Below, piece after piece: positions 13,055 to 23,319 of a DNA stretch of 64,000 bases. The notes below the pieces were generated by a model. That model had not been told where the DNA came from. It was given only the letters and a program-made list of their open reading frames with translations, and searched no databases. This DNA is from Anagrus nilaparvatae (taxonomy: Eukaryota; Arthropoda; Insecta; Hymenoptera; Mymaridae): positions 519,501-583,500 of the forward strand of contig JAKSXM010000247.1 of the NCBI GenBank assembly GCA_022575985.1, written 5' to 3'. Within the stretch, counting starts at the first letter, position 1. Every line of letters begins with the position of its first letter. Both the position numbers and the translations under genes were made by a program.

Positions 13055-13252
13055 CACTATAAAAAATCATTAAATTTTATGAAGTCAATATTGAGTTCAC
13101 AACCCTTAGGTTCTGGAAAGAGAATAATCCCTTGACTCAAGGTAACGAACTTGAATCAACGTATCGAAACCTTGAGTCAGCTGATATAAGGTTGATATTG
13201 ACTTGGCATCAGCAAAGAATATACACAGCATCAGCGTATATTTTTTATAGTG
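13055..13252. mobile_element. MITE with CACTATAAAAAA ends and TA target duplication
   Basis: Ends CACTATAAAAAA and TTTTTTATAGTG are exact inverted repeats, each flanked by TA (13053-54 and 13253-54). It is inserted in the left arm of the large foldback. The right arm near 23005-23015 shows the uninterrupted site. Non-coding, 198 bp. Confidence 0.8.
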
Positions 13253-13266
13253 TAATACTAATCTTA

Positions 13267-16200
13267 CACGGTAGAGCTGCTTTGGTTGAATATTCAACCA
13301 AATACTGCGATTTTCAACCAAAAACTGCGATATTAAACCAAAAACTGCGAAATTCAACCAATTGGTTGAATTTTCAACCAAAACTGGTTTAATTTTCAAC
13401 CAAAAGCTAAAATACAAAATAAAAACGATGTTTTTATAGTACAGGGTAAGAAATGATCAGGGCATCCATTAAAAGTGAATGAATTTTATTATATATTATT
13501 GTAATTACTAATTTTTTATGTACTACTTCTTTTGGCTCTGAAACTGAGGAATGACTAATTAAAAAGGTTACATAGTATGATAAATTTTTTTTAAACTTAA
13601 TATTGTATGCCTTAACTTCCTGTCGTTTTACCTAATTTTTTTTTTTAATAATCCAATTATTTTTTTTAATTAATTACTTTATATATGTCTCAAGAATATG
13701 TAAAAAAAATTTATTTTTAAATCCTTCTTGTTAAATGTAGTTAGAAATTATGTCGGAACTGGTCATTGATAGAAATTATGAGCAAATTTTGCTAATATTC
13801 GCGATTGTTTATGACGCCAAATTTAGCCGTGCCAAGATGGTAAAAAATAGCAAATCAGACAAGCAGCAGGGGTAAAATCAGATACAGGTTCAGTATGAAA
13901 ACCAAAAAGATAACTTATAAGTCTACTTAAATATACAAAAAAAAATTTGTATTCTTATTTAGAAAACTATGTTTTTACACCTTCTAATTAAGATTTCTCT
14001 AGAACTACGTGACCGATTTTAATTTTTTTGATCTAGAGTTTTCTGTTATAAATTTCTCTAACGAATAAAAAAAAAAATTTATAACCGGGTTGTGTAACTA
14101 CACAACCAACGAGCATGGAACATGTTCATGTCACTCATAACAGTAATAAATCCAAAAACCGAAATTACAATAAATCCTGAAATATAAATTATCGTAAGTC
14201 CATAACATAAAGTAATCCTCTAAGTTCTTGTTCTTATCAGGGCCTGAACAGGCTTCCACTTCAAATTATTCTAAGTCCCTAAATCAAAAATATTCTAAGT
14301 CCATTTCACACCCCCTCTGCCTAGCCAAACTTTTTCAAATACCCTATCTAACGAAATGTTCACGGTAGAGCTGCTTTGGTTGAATATTCAACCAATTGGT
14401 TGAATTTCGCAGTTTTTGGTTGAATTTTCAACCAATTGGTTGAATATTAAACCAAACACTGCGATTTTCAACCAAAAACTGCGATATTCAACCAAAAACT
14501 GCGAAATTCAACCAATTGGTTGAATATTCAACCAATTGGTTGAATTTTCAACCAAAACTGGTTTAATTTTCAACCAAAAGCTAAAATACAAAATAAAAAC
14601 GATGTTTTTATAGTACAGGGTAAGAAATGATCAGGGAATCCATTAAAAGTGAATGAATTTTATTATATTATTGTAATTAGTAATTTTTTATGTACTACTT
14701 CTTTTGGCTTTGAAACTGAGGAATGACTAATTAAAAAGTTTATCATACGATATAGAATAACAAAATTGCGGCTACCTAGAGAAAGTTAAAAAGAAATAAA
14801 AAGCCTTTAATTTTCGAGCAAAAGTAGCTATAAAATTTTTTTTAAAACATAAAAATACTAAAACTCGACGACATCCCGAAATTTTAGCATTCATTAAGTT
14901 GCTTAGTAAGTTTAAAGTAAACTGGTGCAGATTTTATCGCGCAATCGTGTGCATTACTTTTCAAAAACGTTGTTTCGAGTAAAATGGCTTTAGTTATTAA
15001 ATTATTTATTTTAATGCAAGAGATCTGATCAACACAAAATTCTTTGACACATCAATGATTCTACACAAAAAAGTTTTTCGGAATCGTTCTATACCAAAAA
15101 TCGTTGTGCTAAAAATAACACAAATTTTTTTTAGTCAAAGTATTCAACACTTATTTCTTTCGTATGCTAGCATAAATAAATATCACTTAAAACAGCGTAT
15201 TGAATATTTCGATTAGAAAAAATTTGTGTTGATCTTTTCGGTACAAGGATTTTCGGTGTAGAACGATTCCGCAAAACTTTCTTGGGAAGAATTATTGATT
15301 TGTCGAATAATTTTGTGTTGATCAGATCCCTTGCCTATTTTAACATGGAACATGTTCGTTAGATAGGGTGTTTGGAAAAGTTTGGCTAGGCAGGGATGTG
15401 GTGTGAAATGGACTTAGAATATTTTTGATTTAGGGACTTAGAATAATTTGAAGTGGAAGCCTGATCAGGCTCTGATAAGAACAAGAACTTAGAGGATTAC
15501 TTTATATGGACTTACGATAATTTATATTTCAGGATTTATTGTAATTTCGGTTTTTGGATTTATTACTGTTATGAGTGACATGTTCCATGCTCGTTGGTTG
15601 TGTAGTTACACAAACCGGTTATAAATTTTTTTATTCGTTAGAGAAATTTATAACAGAAAACTCTAGATCAAAAAAATTAAAATCGATCACGTAGTTTTAG
15701 AGAAATGTTAATTAGAAGGTGTAAGAACATAGTTTTCTAAATAAGAATACAAATTCTTTTTTGTATATTTAAGTAGACTTATAAGTTATCAGTTATTTTT
15801 TAGCCATAAAGTTATCTTTTTGGTTTTCATACTGAACCTGTAGCTGATTTTACCCCTGCTGCTTGTCTGATTTGCCATTTTTTACCATTTTGGCACGGCT
15901 AAATTTGGCGTCATAAACAATCGCGAATATTAGCAAAATTTGCTCATAATTCCTATCAATGACCAGTTCCGAAATAATTTCTAACTATAGAAGGATTCAA
16001 AAATAAATTTTTTTTACATACTCTTGAGACATATACAAAGTAATTAATAAAAAAAAATAATTTGATTATTAAAAAAAAAATTAGGTAAAACGACAGGAAG
16101 TTAAAGCATACAATATTAAGTTTAAAAAAATTTATCATACTATGTACATAAAAAATTACTAATTACAATAATATAATAAAATTCATTCACTTTTAATGGA

Positions 16201-16859
16201 TGCCCTGATCATTTCTTACCCTGTACTATAAAAACATCGTTTTTATTTTATATTTTAGCTTTTGGTTGAAAATTAAACCAGTTTTGGTTGAAAATTCAAC
16301 CAATTGGTTGAATATTCAACCAATTGGTTGAATTTCGCAGTTTTTGGTTGAATATCGCAGTTTTTGGTTGAAAATCGCAGTGTTTGGTTTAATATTCAAC
16401 CAATTGGTTGAAAATTCAACCAAAAACTGCGAAATTCAACCAATTGGTTGAATATTCAACCAAAGCAGCTCTACCGTGTTCCATGTTAAAATAGGCAAGG
16501 GATCTGATCAACACAAAATTATTCGACAAATCAATAATCAATAATTCTACACAAGAAAGAAGTAGTACATAAAAAATTACTAATTACAATAATATAATAA
16601 AATTCATTCACTTTTAATGGATGCCCTGATCATTTCTTACCCTGTACTATAAAAACATCGTTTTTATTTTGTTTTTTAGCTTTTGGTTGAAAATTAAACC
16701 AGTTTTTGTTGAATATTCAACCAATTGGTTGAATTTCGCAGTTTTTGGTTGAAAATCGCAGTATTTGGTTGAATATTCAACCAATTGGTTGAAAATTCAA
16801 CCAAAAACTGCGAAATTCAACCAATTGGTTGAATATTCAACCAAAGCAGCTCTACCGTG
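13267..16859. mobile_element. CACGGTAG-ended transposon, interrupted by a second copy
   Basis: Both ends read CACGGTAGAGCTGC inward, and TA flanks each side (13265-66, 16860-61). Removing the insert at 14361-16478 and one TT duplicate leaves an element of about 1.47 kb. Its terminal regions are arrays of TTGGTTGAA and its complement arranged as back-to-back palindromes, separated by CGCAG spacers. There is no transposase. Five-prime CAC ends and 2-bp duplications recall the CACTA/Mirage side of the CMC superfamily, but I do not recognise the family. The right arm of the surrounding foldback provides an approximate empty site. Confidence 0.8.
14361..16478. mobile_element. Second CACGGTAG-ended transposon nested in the first, opposite orientation
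   Basis: Ends CACGGTAG (14361) and CTACCGTG (16478) are flanked by TT on both sides. Terminal inverted repeats of about 330 bp include the TTGGTTGAA palindromic arrays and the adjoining GTACAGGGTAAGAAATGATC block. Interior sequence at 15355-15960 is the reverse complement of 13740-14360 in the host copy, so insert and host belong to one family and sit in inverted orientation. The host sequence continues precisely at 16481 (CCATGTTAAAATAGGCAAGG), which matches the complement of 15335-15355. About 2.1 kb, with no transposase. Confidence 0.85.
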
Positions 16860-17022
16860 TATACCTGGTTCCACCTGGTTCCGGAATCCACCTGATTTTA
16901 CATGCTTATGATCAGATTATAAGTTTCATAAACTTTATAACATTCTTTTAACTGATGTAAAATTATTTGACTCAGCTCCACTGATATTTATTTGACCTGT
17001 GCTAATACTCCAGTCAAAATAC

Positions 17023-17038
17023 GGGGGGGGGGGGGGGG
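17023..17038 (+). repeat. Poly-G tract, 16 bp
   Basis: A run of 16 G bases, rare in such AT-rich DNA, at the junction where the foldback arm gives way to the array region. It is related to other G tracts at 1861-1875 and 43898-43911. It may form a quadruplex or be a collapsed repeat of the GGGGGTAGTTTT type. Confidence 0.8.
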
Positions 17039-17099
17039 TTGCACACGCTGACCTGGAAGCGTTTTATTATGCGATCAAAATGACAAAAAAAACTGTATG

Positions 17100-18110
17100 T
17101 TAGAGTCTTTTCTACACTAAAAAATGTCTACGAATTTTCTATCCGGACCTTCTATCCAGCTACTTTAAGCGTTTGCTGTCAATATTTTCATAATTTGTAT
17201 AATGATGATTTGAATTTTTTTATAAGACTGGCTTTTTTTTTTCGAAGTATCCGGGATTCCTAACGCGCCTGCAGAACTCTAAAATATAAGTAAAAAAATA
17301 AGTTTCTCGTTGGATTTAGACCAAAACATCGATTTTTGAGCCCACGATAGCTCTCGAAAGTTTTTTTTTGGCCTCCTTAAAATTGGGATTTTCTTAAAAC
17401 TTTCAGTTTTTCCAGTGGATTAAAATTACGTTTAAAATTATGTTCCAATTGATATACTTTAGTATTTTTTCCCCAGGAATCCGATGAAACCATTTATTTT
17501 AGATATTTTTAATTAATTAAATCAAAATATATTTATTTTAATTTATTTATTGATCCTTCTTTTTACAACTTGTTTTTGTATAATAATTTTTTGACCACTT
17601 CTTATATGAGAAAAATCGACTTTTGTCATGTTTTGGGATCCCAATTTTAAGGAAATCAATCATAAAAGTATAATAGTTTACAAAATAAATTTTTCTGAAT
17701 ATTATTTACCAAAGGAACTTATGTATTTTTTCCCCAGAAATCCAATCAAACCATTTATTTTCGCTTTTGATTACCTCTTATATGAGAAAAATCGATTTTT
17801 GTCGTGTTTCAGGGTCCCAATTTTGAGGAAATCCATTATAAAAGGTTATCAGTTTTCAAAATATGTATTTCTGAATATTATTTACAAGAGGATCTTGTAT
17901 ATTTTTTCCCCAGAAATTCGACCACGTCTTATATGAGAAAAATCGAATTTTGTCGTTTTTCAGGGTCATAATTTTAAGAAAATCCATTATAAAAATCAAG
18001 ACAATATTGAAAATATGAAAATATTGACAGCAAACGCTTAAAGTAGCTGGATAGAAGGTCCGGATAGGAAATTCGTAGACATTTTTTAGTGTAGAAAACA
18101 CCCCACCATA
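17100..18110. repeat. Inverted block flanking a 150-180-bp tandem repeat
   Basis: The block at 17113-17205 (TGTCTACGAATTTTCTATCC, CCAGCTACTTTAAGCGTTTG) recurs inverted at 18008-18098. Between them a unit with CTTATATGAGAAAAATCGA and TTTTTTCCCCAGAAATCC repeats three times, starting near 17600, 17778 and 17928. The open frame 17628-17936 lies over this array and is not protein-like. Confidence 0.7.
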
Positions 18111-18129
18111 CGGTTTCCAGGTCACCGTG

Positions 18130-19140
18130 TGCACTTACGGTTGCGAATAAGAGATTTGCTCTAGTACATATTAGGTTTTTTGGGTCGTTGACCACGAAAA
18201 TCGGTATTTGGTAAAGAAAATTGCGCTTCACCCTTAAATTTGCAAAAACTACCCCCAAAAGGGGTAATTTTGATGTCCTCAACTTCTGAGTCAATAGATT
18301 TATCAAGAATTGGTTTCCAAGGGTTTTTCGGGTCGCTAATTAAGAATCTTGATAATTATTTAAGGTAACATTAATATTTAACCCCTAAATTAGCTAAAAC
18401 TACCCCCGAAAAGGGATGTTTTCGCTATTTTCGCACTTTTTGCCGCCAAATTTGGTCCACAAGGTTTTTTTGAGTCGCTAAAAACGAATTTCATAGATTT
18501 TTTAACGAAAAATTAATATTTCAACCCTAAACTATCGAAAACTACCCCCAAAAGGGGCGTTTTTGCTGTTTCTGCACTTTTTGCGTCAAGATTAGGTCCA
18601 CAAGTGGTTTTTGGGTCGCTAAAAACGAATTTCATAGATTTTTAAATGAAAAATTAATATTTCACCCTTATATTAGCTAAAACTCCCTCAAAATGGGCGT
18701 TTTAGATAATTCAAACCTTCTGTGTTCAGACTAGGTCCAAAGTGCTTCCCTTTTAGGGGTAGTTTTCGGTAATTTAGGGTTGATATATTAATTATTTATA
18801 AAAATTTCTATGAAATTCGTTTTCAGCGACTCAAAAAACCCTTGTGGACCAAATCTGGCGGCAAAAAGTGCGAAAATAGCGAAAATACCCCTTCCGGAGG
18901 TAGTTTTAGCTAATTTAGGGGTTAAATATTAATGTTAGCTTAAAAAATCATCAAGATTCTTAATTAGCGACCCAAAAAAACCCTTGGAAACCAATTCTTG
19001 GTAAATCTATTGACTCTGAAGTTGAGGACATCAAAATTACCCCTTTTGGGGGTAGTTTTTGCAAATTTAAGGGTGAAGCGCAATTTTCTTTACCAAATGA
19101 CCCCTATTTTCGCTTTCAGCGAACCAAAAAACCTATACTA
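18130..19140. repeat. Periodic GGGTCGCT/CTACCCCC array with inverted halves
   Basis: Units of about 145 bp contain TTTTGGGTCGCT, AAAAACGAATTTCATAGATT and CTACCCCCAAAAGGGG. They recur on the plus strand near 18250, 18401, 18541 and 18681, then in inverted orientation near 18756, 18893 and 19040, with the turn point near 18725-18740. The CTACCCCCAAAAGGGG core is itself close to palindromic. Related single units lie near 1860-1960, 11236 and 40860-40980. No coding sequence. Confidence 0.75.
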
Positions 19141-19282
19141 TAGAGCAAATCTCTATATTCTTACCCTAAAAAACCCCCTTGTAAAGCTAAATGTTTACTT
19201 TTTAAGTTTTTCGGTTCATTATCTTGAAAAATTGAAAAATATTTTGGGTTGAAAAATTCAATATTTTCCACCAGAGTCTTTC

Positions 19283-19651
19283 TTAGCCAAAACAGCAATG
19301 GTTGGCAGGTGGGGTCGTCGGATCGGCCTCAAATTTTTCCCATGTTTTTATAACACTAAGATAGGAAAATCCTGAAATTTTTAGCCCCCTAGGTCTTAAG
19401 CAGCCCGAGTTATGGCCAATCAAATTCATTGGGTGGCTCTCAACCAGCGTTAGTGCTTTTTGGGAAAATACTAAAAAATGATAAATAATAGCTTGAAAAC
19501 ATATTCTGAAAGAGTATATATGTTGGGAAACCTTCAGTAAATCCATTTCTGCCATTAGTTTTTCGGAAAAACCCCGGAAAACTCCGGAAAATGGGAAAAC
19601 GTGTTTTTGGAAAAACCGAAATATCTCATTTGCCGCCATTTTTTTTTTCAA
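19283..19651 (-). other. 122-codon open frame in the left palindrome arm
   Basis: The frame begins MKKKMAANEIFRFFQKHVFP and ends ANHCCFG. It is the mirror of the frame at 21711-22079, with one difference near the C-terminus (PPANH versus PTANH). I recognise no domain. Because the nucleotide arms are nearly identical throughout, conservation between arms does not argue for protein function. The composition is less biased than chance AT-rich frames, so a remnant of a real protein is possible. Confidence 0.25.
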
Positions 19652-21710
19652 AATTTTTTTTTCAAAATTTTTTTCAACCGAAATCCCATCGATTTAACCA
19701 TAAAAAATTTTCTATTTCGGCCATTAAGGAGCGATTTTAGCCTGTGTTAAATTGTTTTTACATTTTTAATACTTACATATGTAATAAACCATAAGAGGTT
19801 ACATAAATTGATTTTTTTTCTTTCAGAATCGAATAGCCAGGGAAAAAGTAGTTGAAAATAAAAAAAAAATTTGCTTTTTTCGATGAAAATTAACCGAGTT
19901 ATGGTCAAGTAAAGATAATGTCACAAATTATCAAATTTATACTAATTCCAATTTTAGGGTTCATAACGACATTATAACTTGAAAACTGCATAACTCGCTT
20001 AAATTTTATCGTAAAAAGAAAAGTTTTGGATTATTATCGAATATTTTTTCCTTGGCTATTCGTTTATCCAATAAAAAAATTAATTTTATTGACAGAAATT
20101 TATTTTTTTTGTTAAAAAATGATAATAATCAAAAACAGTCTTTAACTTGTATGTTACATTAGTTTTTGACCAAAAAAAAACTTTTTATCGACTATACTAA
20201 TTTTTTTCTTGCATAAAAGAATAGCGAAGGAAAAAATATTCGATAATAATCCAAAACATTTCTTTTTACGATAAAATTTAAGCGAGTTATGCACACACCC
20301 AGCTTGAACGAGCGAAAAGTCGAAAAAAAATGACGACAAAAACTGATACAGCAAAGTTTTCGGAAATAGTTTGTTATTTTCATATTTTCATAGCAGTAAG
20401 TTGAAGCTGATCGTCTAAAAAATTTTTAGTCAATTTTGTGGGTGGCTGAGAGATCAAAATCCGAAAATTTGATTTTTAACAATAAATCTTTTTTAAATTT
20501 AAAGAAATAGATGAAAAATTTGGATTGCCAGGGAAAAACCACTCCAGAAGAAAAAAAAACTTTTCTTTTTACGATGAAATTTAGCCAAGTTATCGTCAAT
20601 TTAAGATTTTGCTTAAATTCGCCTTAAAAAAGATTGAAATTTTATTGAAAAAGCCTGTTTCTGAACTTTGAACATGCATTACTCGCTTGATTTTCATCGT
20701 AAAATAATAATTTTTTTTTTTTTAAATCGATTAATTTTTCCCTAGCAATTCATTTCTTTAAGAAAAAAATCATTTTTATTGACCAAATTTCAATTTTTAG
20801 GTCAAAAGCCTTTGAAAACTGTAAGTAGCGAGATTTACTTAACACAATTTTTGACCTAAAAATTGAAATTTGGTCAATAAAAATGATTTTTTTCTTAAAG
20901 AAATGAATTGCTAGGGAAAAATTAATCGATTTAAAAAAAAAAAATTATTATTTTACGATGAAAATCAAGCGAGTAATGCATGTTCAAAGTTCAGAAACAG
21001 GCTTTTTCAATAAAATTTCAATCTTTTTTAAGGCGAATTTAAGCAAAATCTTAAATTGACGATAACTTGGCTAAATTTCATCGTAAAAAGAAAAGTTTTT
21101 TTTTCTTCTGGAGTGGTTTTTCCCTGGCAATCCAAATTTTTCATCTATTTCTTTAAATTTAAAAAAGATTTATTGTTAAAAATCAAATTTTCGGATTTTG
21201 ATCTCTCAGCCACCCACAAAATTGACTAAAAATTTTTTAGACGATCAGCTCCAACTTACTGCTATGGAAATATGAAAATAACAAACTATTTCCGAAAACT
21301 TTGCTGTATCAGATTTTGTCGTCATTTTTTTTCGACTTTTCGCTCGTTCAAGCTGGGTGTGTGCAGTTTTCAAGTTATAATGTCGTTATGAACCCTAAAA
21401 TTGGAATTAGTATAAATTTGATAATTTGTGACATTATCTTTACTTGACCATAACTCGGTTAATTTTCATCGAAAAAAGCAAATTTTTTTTTTATTTTCAA
21501 CTACTTTTTCCCTGGCTATTCGATTCTGAAAGAAAAAAAATCAATTTAACCTCTTATGGTTTATTACATATGTAAGTATTAAAAATGTAAAAACAATTTA
21601 ACACAGGCTAAAATCGCTCCTTAATGGCCGAAATAGAAAATTTTTTATGGTTAAATCGATGGGATTTCGGTTGAAAAAAATTTTGAAAAAAAAATTTTGA
21701 AAAAAAAATT

Positions 21711-22079
21711 TTGAAAAAAAAAATGGCGGCAAATGAGATATTTCGGTTTTTCCAAAAACACGTTTTCCCATTTTCCGGAGTTTTCCGGGGTTTTTCCGAA
21801 AAACTAATGGCAGAAATGGATTTACTGAAGGTTTCCCAACATATATACTCTTTCAGAATATGTTTTCAAGCTATTATTTATCATTTTTTAGTATTTTCCC
21901 AAAAAGCACTAACGCTGGTTGAGAGCCACCCAATGAATTTGATTGGCCATAACTCGGGCTGCTTAAGACCTAGGGGGCTAAAAATTTCAGGATTTTCCTA
22001 TCTTAGTGTTATAAAAACATGGGAAAAATTTGAGGCCGATCCGACGACCCCAACTGCCAACCATTGCTGTTTTGGCTAA
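21711..22079 (+). other. 122-codon open frame in the right palindrome arm
   Basis: Mirror image of the frame at 19283-19651, pointing outward in the same way. The same limits apply: it matches its partner as part of the palindrome, and no family is recognised. Confidence 0.25.
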
Positions 22080-22099
22080 GAAAGACTCACCAAAAATTC

Positions 22100-22440
22100 A
22101 TATTCTTTATCCTGAAAAACTCTCTTTTAAGGTTGAAAGTTCATTTTTTTTAATTTTTCGGTCCGTCATCTTGGAAAATCGCAATATATGAAAAAAATGT
22201 TTTTCTCAACCTCGAAAACCCCTTGGTAAAATATGAAATTCCATTTTTCATGTTTTTTGATCCACCATCTTGGAAAATTGGATAATATGCTAGGGTGATA
22301 AAATAAACATTTTCGTTTTGAAAAACGTTTTTCTCAACCTCTAAAACCATCTGTTATTTATAAAACTCCTTTTTCATGCTTTTGGTCGTCCGCCATCTTG
22401 GAAAATCAGAAAATATATTAGAGTAAAAAAATGAAAATTT
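22100..22440 (+). repeat. Short tandem repeat, about 115 bp units
   Basis: Units containing CATCTTGGAAAATC and AAAACGTTTTTCTCAACCTC occur near 22167, 22268 and 22392. A related unit lies on the other side of the palindrome (19140-19265). This suggests the palindrome inserted within such an array. Confidence 0.6.
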
Positions 22441-23319
22441 TATTCAAACTTATATGGTTTATCATATGGAAAATCATCATGGTTCTTTTTGTGCGATTCA
22501 TGTTTTGATTTCATTATAACTTATTAGTAAAACGAGGTGGATTCTGGATGTAACCAGGGGGAAGCATGTTGTTGATTTTCCGAAATTTTCCAGTTTTTTC
22601 ATATAGAAAAAAATGTTTTCTTCGAAGCAAATAAGTACAAATCAAATAAATAGCAACGGAGCTGAGTCAACAAATTTTACATCAGTTAAAAGAATGTTAT
22701 TTTCATTATACGCTGCAAAAAAGATCTACTTTCTTACTTTCGGGCGATCTTTTTTTCGCTTTTAATGAAAAACTATGTGTTGAACACGGGAAAAAATGTA
22801 GGAAATTTTACTTATAATAAAGTTTTAAATTATAATAAATAAAATATAATATATAATAAATTTTATATAATAAATTATAATAAAGTTCATCAGTATTGAA
22901 TTTTCCTAATTTTTCGGAAATTTTCTTTTTTTAACAACTGAAACTTATATTCTGATTATAACCATGTAAAATCAGGTGGATTCCGGAAAACACCAGGTGG
23001 AACCAGATAAGATTAGCATTAAGCTTTTCAGGAATTTCTCGAGTTTTCCACAAAATAAAAAAGTTTTTCTGAGCAAACAAGTACTGATTAAATAAATTCG
23101 CAGCACAGCTGGATAAAATAATATAAATCAAGATACGCACTGTTATTAAGCTTATTCAGAATTAAATTTTCTTTATTTTCCCCGGAAATTTTCTTTTTCT
23201 AACAACTGCAACTATTTTTCTAGTTAAAATAACTAATTGAAACCAGGTGAAACCAGATGAAACCAGCCAAACCGGTGAAAACCGGCCGATATAGCAAAAA
23301 CCGTCCTGTTATTTTTGTT

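Larger units (their letters stand above)
19274..22088. mobile_element. 2.8-kb near-perfect palindrome flanked by ACCA
   Basis: Left arm 19274-20806 and right arm 20850-22088 are almost identical in inverted orientation around a loop of about 43 bp. Both begin GAGTCTTTCTTAGCCAAAAC. ACCA flanks each end (19270-73, 22089-92), consistent with a 4-bp target duplication. The left arm has about 295 extra bases (19995-20290), themselves an inverted repeat, which the right arm lacks. Both arms contain the same 122-codon frame with one residue changed. Related half-palindromes lie near 37.3-38.4, 55.3-56.8 and 62.8-64 kb. No transposase domain. Confidence 0.8.
12770..23312. mobile_element. Large inverted-repeat complex, about 10.5 kb
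   Basis: Sequence at 12770-13050 (GGCTGGTTTCATCTGGTTTC, AAATTTCCGGGGAAAATAAAG, CAGTACTTGTTTGCTC) recurs inverted at 22985-23312. The left arm resumes at 16862-16995 (CTGGTTCCACCTGG, ATCCACCTGATTTTACATG, TTGACTCAGCTCC), with inverted partners near 22500-23010. Two insertions interrupt the left arm, a 198-bp MITE (13055-13252) and a nested CACGGTAG-ended transposon (13267-16859); the right arm lacks both. The interior holds tandem arrays and the 2.8-kb palindrome 19274-22088. No transposase or host gene is visible. Termini carry repeated CTGGTTTCA-like units, reminiscent of subterminal binding sites. The class is not known to me; it may be one huge non-autonomous element or several accreted ones. 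Confidence 0.6.

Noticed and set aside
13272..14580. Regular TTGGTTGAA repeats resembling a CRISPR array
   Set aside because: Units are palindromic, spacers are not unique, the arrays mark both ends of a transposon, and the DNA is eukaryotic.
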